From the NCBI GenBank assembly GCA_027068615.1, contig JAMOQV010000017.1, forward strand, positions 1 to 12,235: a stretch of DNA of 12,235 nt, in the 5' to 3' direction. Below, piece by piece: positions 7,085-12,235 of the stretch; within the stretch, counting starts at the first letter, position 1; every line of letters begins with the position of its first letter. A program made the position numbers and the translations under genes. The DNA comes from Helicobacteraceae bacterium (lineage in GTDB: Bacteria; Campylobacterota; Campylobacteria; Campylobacterales; Sulfurimonadaceae). The notes under the pieces were generated by a model. That model was given only the letters and a program-made list of their open reading frames with translations, was not told where the DNA came from and searched no databases.

Positions 7085-9351
7085 AAAACTTAAACACTAC
7101 TACAAAACTCATATTAGTTTTATTTATACCTGTTGTAACTATTGGTTATTTTATTTTACACTCTACTATATTATCTTATGAAAAACATTCAGAGCTTTTA
7201 AAAATACAACATTTTTTAGAAAATAGCAGATATTCAAATGACTTAATTCATGAGCTTCAAAAAGAAAGAGCTTTAAGTGCTATTTATGTAAGTTCTAAAG
7301 ATAAAATTTTTTATTATAAATTAGTTCAACAGAGAAAACTTACCGATGTTAAATTGGATATATTTAAAAAAAATCTTCTATTTGATGATAATTTTTTAAA
7401 TATATATCTAAACAGTGCTATAAAAAAATTAGATAATATGAAAGATGTAAGAGCCAAAATAGACAATAAACAAATTGATGCTACAACTATAATAAGATAT
7501 TTTTCAAATATAAATAATAATTTATTAAATCATATATCTTATTTTTTAACAATATCTACAGAAAGTGAAATATCTAAAATGATATTTTCATATTTAAATC
7601 TTTTAAAAGCTAAAGAGAGTTCAGATATTGAAAGAGCTGTTTTAAGTAGTGCTTTTATATCTGGTATGATTTCTGATGAATATTACAAATGGTTTAGTTT
7701 GCTGTATAGTGCTCAGCAAACATATCTTGATAATTTTAAAAATTCTGTCTCCAAAAAGCATTTGGATTATTTTAATAAAAAAATGGATACTGAAATAGTA
7801 GAAAAATTAAAAGAACTTCGTGAAATTGCTTTTAGCAGAGTAATAAAAAGTAAAATTATCTTAAATATAAAAGATATTATTGGTTATGGTGGATTAATAC
7901 ATAATTTTAAAAATTATCTTTTAAGAGGTGATGACAAATATGAAATAAAATTTAATGAACAGTATAAACAGTTATTAAAATATATTGAACAATATAAAAA
8001 ATTACAAAGTACGACAACAAAAGAACTTGAACTACTTTCTAAAGTTGAAATTGTTTTTAAAAAGTATAAAAATAATTTATCTGTTATAAAACGAAATAAA
8101 GATATTTTATCTATACGGGAGATAGATAAAATAGTAAGTATAAATGATGAAAAAGCAATCATTAATATAAAAAGTTTGGGTAGTAATATTCTTGGTAATA
8201 ATGTTTTATTATGGTATCAGATATCTACAAAAAGAATTGATATCTTAAGAGATATTGAACGAAACTATGCAAAAGATATAGATATTAAGATGAAACAGAT
8301 TATCAAAGATATTACAAATGAACAGATATTTAACTTTTTATTGATTAGTTTTGTATTTATATTTGTTTTTTCTTTATCTGTTTTATTGATATGGAATATA
8401 ACAACATCTATAAGAAAGATAGGTAATGGTCTTGTCAATTTTTCTGAATATATACGTGGAAATGTTAACAATATAAAGCCTATAGAGATAGATGGTAATG
8501 ATGAATTTGCTAAGATGGCAGAAATAGTAAATAAAAATATTGCAAAAACAAAACAATATCTTGATAAAAAAGTTCAAGAAGAGACAGAAAAAAACACATT
8601 GCTACTTGCTAAATTTAATATAGATTTAGAACATCAAATAGATATAGCTTTAAAAGAAAATACAAAGCAACTTCAATTATTACAAGAACAAAGCAAATTG
8701 GCTGCAATGGGTGAAATGATAGGTGCTATAGCACATCAATGGAGACAACCATTGAATGAACTTGGGATAAATATACAAAATTTAGAATATGATTATATAT
8801 ATGAAGAGATAGATGAAAAATTTATAAAAGAGTTTATCGAATCAAATTACAATACAATACAGTATATGTCAGATACTATAGATGATTTTAAAAATTTTTT
8901 TCGTATAGATAAGACAAAATCAAATTTTAGTGTTAAAGATAGTATTGATATTGTTTATAAAATGGTATCTGCCCAATTTGATAGATATGAAATAATTGTC
9001 AATATATCTGGTAATGACTTTATTTATAATGGATTTAAAAGTGAGTTTCAACAAGTTATTTTAAATATTTTAAATAATGCTAAGGATGCACTTCTTGATG
9101 GTAAAATTAAAAATCCAACGATTGATATTTTAATAAACAATAATGAAATTTTTATACAGGATAATGCTGGTGGGATAGAAGAAAAGATTATCGATAGAAT
9201 ATTTGAACCATATTATACTACTAAAGAGCAAGGAAAAGGAACTGGTCTTGGGTTATATATGTCAAAGACAATTATAGAAAAAAATATGAACTCAAAATTA
9301 GAAGTTAAAAATGAAAATGGTGGTGCTTGTTTTAAAATTACACTCAACTAA
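7081..9351 (+). CDS. Membrane sensor histidine kinase with NIT-type periplasmic sensor
   Basis: Numbered from ATA at 7081 this is 756 residues. A first membrane helix (about 9-31, KLILVLFIPVVTIGYFIL) leads to a periplasmic region with the NIT-domain hallmarks LQKERALSAIYVSS (59-72), LVQQRKLTD (81-89) and KAKESSDIERAVLSS (176-190). A second conserved module, GYGGLIHNFKNYLLRG, lies at 269-283. A second helix (about 417-438), a HAMP-like linker and a coiled coil (about 490-540) follow. The kinase core has the H-box AIAHQWRQPLNEL with His552, the N-box NILNNAKDAL with Asn666, DNAGGI (694-699), FEPYYTT and GKGTGLGL. NIT domains in NasR-type proteins sense nitrate or nitrite, but the ligand here is unknown. 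Starting at TTG 7354 would remove the first helix and the NIT signature, so I reject that start. The start codon itself is uncertain. Its likely partner is the receiver protein just upstream. Confidence 0.88.
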   Translation: MKNLNTTTKLILVLFIPVVTIGYFILHSTILSYEKHSELLKIQHFLENSRYSNDLIHELQKERALSAIYVSSKDKIFYYKLVQQRKLTDVKLDIFKKNLLFDDNFLNIYLNSAIKKLDNMKDVRAKIDNKQIDATTIIRYFSNINNNLLNHISYFLTISTESEISKMIFSYLNLLKAKESSDIERAVLSSAFISGMISDEYYKWFSLLYSAQQTYLDNFKNSVSKKHLDYFNKKMDTEIVEKLKELREIAFSRVIKSKIILNIKDIIGYGGLIHNFKNYLLRGDDKYEIKFNEQYKQLLKYIEQYKKLQSTTTKELELLSKVEIVFKKYKNNLSVIKRNKDILSIREIDKIVSINDEKAIINIKSLGSNILGNNVLLWYQISTKRIDILRDIERNYAKDIDIKMKQIIKDITNEQIFNFLLISFVFIFVFSLSVLLIWNITTSIRKIGNGLVNFSEYIRGNVNNIKPIEIDGNDEFAKMAEIVNKNIAKTKQYLDKKVQEETEKNTLLLAKFNIDLEHQIDIALKENTKQLQLLQEQSKLAAMGEMIGAIAHQWRQPLNELGINIQNLEYDYIYEEIDEKFIKEFIESNYNTIQYMSDTIDDFKNFFRIDKTKSNFSVKDSIDIVYKMVSAQFDRYEIIVNISGNDFIYNGFKSEFQQVILNILNNAKDALLDGKIKNPTIDILINNNEIFIQDNAGGIEEKIIDRIFEPYYTTKEQGKGTGLGLYMSKTIIEKNMNSKLEVKNENGGACFKITLN

Positions 9352-9374
9352 TCTTTTTATTATTAATTTTTAAG

Positions 9375-9380
9375 TATAAT
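9375..9380 (+). promoter_or_regulatory. Probable -10 element of glyA
   Basis: A perfect TATAAT lies 39 nt before the glyA ATG in the 62-nt gap after the kinase gene. T-rich sequence at 9352-9371 replaces a -35. GAGGA at 9399-9403 is the ribosome-binding site. I saw no convincing terminator hairpin for the upstream operon, so read-through from it is also possible. Confidence 0.6.
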
Positions 9381-9413
9381 GGTTGCAATATTAATTACGA
9401 GGAATTTTGTAAA

Positions 9414-10661
9414 ATGAGTTTTTTAAAAGAATTTGATGAAGAAGTATTTAACTTATGTGAAAAAGAGCTAGAGAGACAAACTGATCATTTAGAGATGATA
9501 GCATCTGAGAACTTTACACTTCCAGCTGTTATGGAAGCTATGGGAAGTGTATTTACTAACAAATATGCAGAGGGTTATCCTGCTAAAAGATACTATGGTG
9601 GTTGTGAATATGCTGATGGTGTAGAACAATTAGCTATTGACAGAGCTTGTAAACTTTTTGATTGTAAATTTGCAAATGTTCAACCTCACTCAGGTTCTCA
9701 AGCAAATGGTGCAGTTTATGCAGCACTTCTAAAAGCTGGTGATAAACTTTTAGGTATGGATTTAAGTCATGGTGGACACCTTACTCATGGTTCAAAACCA
9801 TCTTTTTCTGGTAAAAACTACTCAAGTTTTACTTACGGTGTTGAGCTTGATGGTCGTATCAACTATGAAAGAGTTATGGATATAGCAAAAATTGTTCAAC
9901 CAAAGATTATAGTTTGTGGTGCATCTGCTTATGCTCGTGAGATTGACTTTAAAAAATTTCGTGAGATTGCTGATGAAGTTGGTGCAATTTTATTTGCTGA
10001 TATTGCTCACATAGCTGGTCTTGTTTGTGCAGGTGAACATCCATCACCATTTCCTTATGCTGATGTTGTAACAACTACTACGCACAAAACTTTAGCAGGT
10101 CCTCGTGGTGGTATGATAATGACTAATGATGAAGATATAGCTAAAAAAATCAACTCTGCAATCTTCCCAGCACTTCAAGGTGGACCTTTGGTTCATGTTA
10201 TGGCTGCTAAAGCAGTTGGTTTTAAACATAATCTTTCACCTGAATGGAAAGAGTATGCTAAGCAAGTTAAGAAAAATGCTTCTGTTTTGGCTGATGTACT
10301 TATGAAAAGAGGGTATAATGTAGTATCTAATGGTACAGATAATCACCTTGTTTTAGTATCTTTTGTAGGTATGGATATATCTGGTAAAGATGCAGATGCA
10401 GCACTTGGTAATGCTGGTATAACAGTAAACAAAAACACTGTTCCAGGTGAAACAAGAAGTCCATTTGTAACTTCTGGTATAAGAGTTGGTTCACCAGCAC
10501 TTACTAGTCGTGGTATGAAAGAGAAAGAGTTTGAACTTATAGCAAATAAAATGGCTGATGTTTTAGATGATATAAACAATACTGAACTTCATACAAAAAT
10601 TAAAGAAGAGTTAAAAGAGTTAGCTCAAAACTTTGTAATCTATAATCAAGCAACTTACTAG
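9414..10661 (+). CDS. glyA: Serine hydroxymethyltransferase
   Basis: This pyridoxal-phosphate enzyme interconverts serine and glycine while loading one-carbon units onto tetrahydrofolate. The 415-residue sequence is full length for bacterial forms and collinear with the family. Visible blocks are HLEMIASENFTLPAV (25-39), YAEGYPAKRYYGGCEYAD (51-68), PHSGSQANGAVY (91-102), the MDLSHGGHLTHG segment (115-126), FADIAHIAGLV (194-204) and TTTTHKTLAGPRGG (220-233). Lys225 is the cofactor lysine. The C-terminal region contains NTVPGETRSPFVTSGIRVGSP (about 341-361). The gene probably has its own promoter and is followed after 12 nt by the DUF1882 gene. Its GC content is visibly higher than that of the kinase gene before it. 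In C. jejuni glyA follows lysS directly. Confidence 0.98.
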   Translation: MSFLKEFDEEVFNLCEKELERQTDHLEMIASENFTLPAVMEAMGSVFTNKYAEGYPAKRYYGGCEYADGVEQLAIDRACKLFDCKFANVQPHSGSQANGAVYAALLKAGDKLLGMDLSHGGHLTHGSKPSFSGKNYSSFTYGVELDGRINYERVMDIAKIVQPKIIVCGASAYAREIDFKKFREIADEVGAILFADIAHIAGLVCAGEHPSPFPYADVVTTTTHKTLAGPRGGMIMTNDEDIAKKINSAIFPALQGGPLVHVMAAKAVGFKHNLSPEWKEYAKQVKKNASVLADVLMKRGYNVVSNGTDNHLVLVSFVGMDISGKDADAALGNAGITVNKNTVPGETRSPFVTSGIRVGSPALTSRGMKEKEFELIANKMADVLDDINNTELHTKIKEELKELAQNFVIYNQATY

Positions 10662-10673
10662 GGAGAATTATTT

Positions 10674-11216
10674 ATGACAGCTATGGATATGAAACTTATA
10701 AAAATGATAAGTGACCATTATTGGTTAAAAAGTGATAAAGTAGTAAGCAAGATATCATTTAAAGGTCGTACATTTTACAATAAATTTGAAAGAGTGAATG
10801 CATCATTAAACCAAGCTGTTATAAATAGTCATTTAAAGGGTGATATAACTGTAGCTCATTCGCTTGTAAACTCTCGTGGCAAGGTTGAAAACATAGTTAT
10901 AGACTATAATGGAAGAGACCCTGAGAGATTTTATCATAGAGCTCAGCTTTTGCTTCGTGAAGAGGGTTATATAAACTTTACTGCTTATAAAACAAAAACA
11001 GAAGGACATCTGCATCTTTATATACATAAGGGTCATACAACACTTCAAGAGGCTATACAACTAGGTAAAATATTAAGTATGAAGTTAGCAGCAAAACAAC
11101 CAAAGCAATGGAAAATGTTTCCAAATAATGATATGCCAGATGAGTACAATATATTAACTTTACCTTATGAAGTTTATGCCAAAGAGCGAGGCGCTTCTTG
11201 GTCAAAACATATGTAA
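10674..11216 (+). CDS. DUF1882 family protein of unknown function
   Basis: This 180-residue soluble protein has no signal peptide or membrane segment. I recognise it as the DUF1882 protein that follows glyA in Campylobacterota (the Cj0403-like position); no function is established to my knowledge. AGGGAG at 10660-10665, overlapping the glyA stop, is well placed for the ATG at 10674. A further ATG at 10683 is less well supported. The middle and C-terminal parts carry three motifs in an order reminiscent of archaeo-eukaryotic primase folds: ENIVIDYNGRD (72-82), TEGHLHLYI (109-117) and MFPNNDMPDEYNILTLPYE (148-166). The second acidic residue of the usual DxD pair is replaced by Asn79. That resemblance is my own inference and not an annotation. 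Its conserved linkage with glyA and a SPOR protein gives no firm role. Confidence 0.88.
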   Translation: MTAMDMKLIKMISDHYWLKSDKVVSKISFKGRTFYNKFERVNASLNQAVINSHLKGDITVAHSLVNSRGKVENIVIDYNGRDPERFYHRAQLLLREEGYINFTAYKTKTEGHLHLYIHKGHTTLQEAIQLGKILSMKLAAKQPKQWKMFPNNDMPDEYNILTLPYEVYAKERGASWSKHM

Positions 11217-11240
11217 GAGCTTCTTTAGAAAAGATATGTA

Positions 11241-11254
11241 AAAAGGATAAATGA
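11241..11254 (+). promoter_or_regulatory. Ribosome-binding site favouring the second ATG of the SPOR gene
   Basis: AAAGGA (11242-11247) is followed by two consecutive in-frame ATG codons at 11251 and 11254. The spacers are 3 nt and 6 nt. The second spacing is nearer the usual range, so translation more likely begins at 11254 and the protein loses one methionine. Confidence 0.5.
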
Positions 11255-11913
11255 TGGAAGAAAAACAAGAATTAAATGATATTATATTAAATAAAGGTAA
11301 TTCAGTTAGTAATAATAAAAAGATAATACTTGCTGTTGCTACATTAGGAATAGTTCTTATTATAGTTGTTTTACTTATGAATTCTATATCATCTGATGAA
11401 AACAATAATTTACCACAAGCAGTATTACCACCCGATCCAAGAGAGATAAATCAACAGCCTATTGATAATGAACCACTATTTGAAGATGTTGAGGTTGTTC
11501 AAGAAAGTACAGCTAATGACAATTTAGATAATATCGCTCAGAGATTAAAAGAACAAAGTGCTCAAGAGGAGGAAGTAAAGGCAACTCCAAAACCAAAGCC
11601 TGTTGTAAAACCTAAGCCAAAACCAAAACCTGTAGTTAGACATACAGAAAAAAAAGTTGTAAAAACAACGCCTAAGAAGACAACAACTACTAAAAAAATG
11701 TATTATGCACAAGTTGGTTCTTTTTCAAAATATGAGCCAAATAAAAAGTTTTTAAAATCTATAACAGATAAAGGTTATGGATATACATATAAGAAAGTTG
11801 GAAAACTAAACAAAGTATTAGTTGGACCATTTAAAGATGATAAAGAGGCTCGTCGTGCTTTAAAAGTTATAAGAAGTAGCATAGAAGCTGGTGCTTTTTT
11901 AGTAAAATACTAA
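11251..11913 (+). CDS. Membrane-anchored SPOR-domain protein
   Basis: This 220-residue single-pass protein is built like the SPOR division proteins, which bind glycan strands lacking stem peptides at the septum. A short cytoplasmic N-terminus precedes a membrane helix at about 25-47 (KIILAVATLGIVLIIVVLL). An acidic and proline-containing linker follows, then a Lys-Pro repeat stretch (112-129, PKPKP-VV units). A C-terminal SPOR domain runs from about 149 to 220: MYYAQVGSFSKYEP, then KVLVGPFKDDKEARRAL, ending AFLVKY. The YYAQVGSF strand and the VGPF turn are diagnostic. The gene starts 34 nt after the DUF1882 stop and ends 11 nt before trpE, so it is probably in the glyA operon. Domain and topology are well supported; the specific partner is unknown. 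Start at 11254 is equally possible or better. Confidence 0.92.
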   Translation: MMEEKQELNDIILNKGNSVSNNKKIILAVATLGIVLIIVVLLMNSISSDENNNLPQAVLPPDPREINQQPIDNEPLFEDVEVVQESTANDNLDNIAQRLKEQSAQEEEVKATPKPKPVVKPKPKPKPVVRHTEKKVVKTTPKKTTTTKKMYYAQVGSFSKYEPNKKFLKSITDKGYGYTYKKVGKLNKVLVGPFKDDKEARRALKVIRSSIEAGAFLVKY

Positions 11914-11924
11914 GGGTTTAGAAG

Positions 11925-12235
11925 TTGATTTTTTCAAAACAATTTACACTTGATCAATTAGCACCGATAGCTGTGTACTCAAAACTAAAAGATATGTTTC
12001 AGGATGAAGTTACATATCTTTTTGAGAGTGCTGATGCTAGTGAGGGTAACTATAGTTTTATATGTATAGGTGCAAGAGAAAGATTACAATATATAGATGA
12101 TAAAACTATATATACAGATAGTAATCAAACAAAACATATAAAAGATGAAAACCCTTTTGATTTTTTAAAAAACTACTATAAAAACATAGATACAACCATA
12201 TACAAAGAAGCAGTAAGCAAGTTAAATGTTGGTTT
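11925..12235 (+). CDS. trpE: Anthranilate synthase component I, 5' part (runs off the window)
   Basis: An open frame runs from TTG at 11925 to the window edge (103 codons plus 2 nt, no stop). It begins with MIFSKQFTLDQLAPIAVYSK. Residues 33-51 read YLFESADASEGNYSFICIG, the conserved N-terminal block of TrpE, where a Leu-Leu-Glu-Ser-type motif forms part of the tryptophan feedback site; the LFES at 34-37 fits it. TrpE converts chorismate to anthranilate with the glutamine amidotransferase subunit. AAGGG (11912-11916), overlapping the SPOR stop codon, is well spaced for the TTG, and no ATG lies between that stop and the conserved region. Para-aminobenzoate synthase component I is a related alternative, but the N-terminal block fits TrpE better. 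I saw no leader peptide or attenuator, so expression probably depends on the upstream operon. Confidence 0.85.
   Translation, partial: MIFSKQFTLDQLAPIAVYSKLKDMFQDEVTYLFESADASEGNYSFICIGARERLQYIDDKTIYTDSNQTKHIKDENPFDFLKNYYKNIDTTIYKEAVSKLNVG

Noticed and set aside
7061..7090. Programmed frameshift fusing the response regulator to the kinase
   Set aside because: The kinase is in the -1 frame, but no proper slippery heptamer lies before the response-regulator stop. The AAAAAAC run comes after the stop in that frame. A start-codon change at an overlap explains the layout more simply.
7354..7356. TTG as the true start of the histidine kinase
   Set aside because: It has no convincing ribosome-binding site and would discard about 91 residues that clearly encode a membrane helix and the NIT signature.
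10343..10579. Open reading stretches antisense to glyA, cvpA, lysS and the kinase gene
   Set aside because: They lie wholly inside well-recognised genes, lack good ribosome sites, and encode low-complexity or unrecognisable peptides.
11209..11241. Repeat of ATATGTAA at the DUF1882 stop and before the SPOR gene
   Set aside because: Eight bases in AT-rich DNA with no further symmetry; most likely chance.

Overview
The window is an AT-rich chromosomal stretch from a member of the Campylobacterota (Epsilonproteobacteria). A free-living, Sulfurimonas-like organism is the best guess. Three things support this: the run cvpA-fur-lysS ... glyA-DUF1882-SPOR, a gene order I associate with this phylum (Campylobacter jejuni has the same run without a two-component insert); the four-cysteine Fur; and the HQWRQPL-type histidine kinase. 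Genus is inference; no search was run.

Minus-strand block (67-2996). Reading leftwards from the divergent intergenic region at 2997-3115, it holds a class II DAHP synthase (first step of the shikimate pathway), then two small exported proteins of the Bax/glucosaminidase type, then a tRNA with a CAU anticodon and an encoded CCA end. A hairpin straddles the DAHP synthase stop codon and may limit read-through into the two hydrolase genes.

Plus-strand block (3116-12235). A tightly packed operon encodes a CvpA-family membrane protein, Fur and lysyl-tRNA synthetase, with gaps of 0-3 nt. It continues without a break into a two-component pair: a receiver-sensor-GGDEF protein whose GGDEF signature is degenerate (FGNQF), then a membrane histidine kinase with an NIT-type periplasmic sensor. 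The kinase reading frame extends about 270 nt upstream of its first ATG/GTG/TTG-type codon and reaches an ATA triplet that overlaps the response-regulator stop. This looks like an ATGA overlap changed by one G-to-A substitution. A probable new promoter at 9375-9380 then drives glyA, a DUF1882 protein, a membrane-anchored SPOR protein and trpE, which starts with TTG and runs off the window.

Most of the window is conserved housekeeping: aromatic amino acid synthesis, iron regulation, translation, one-carbon metabolism and cell envelope. The accessory part is the two-component pair inserted between lysS and glyA. I saw no mobile element, CRISPR array, phage gene or defence cassette. The observations most worth following are the kinase's non-canonical start, the apparently inactive GGDEF domain, and a primase-like motif pattern in the uncharacterised DUF1882 protein. 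No stretch longer than about 120 bases lacks a gene.
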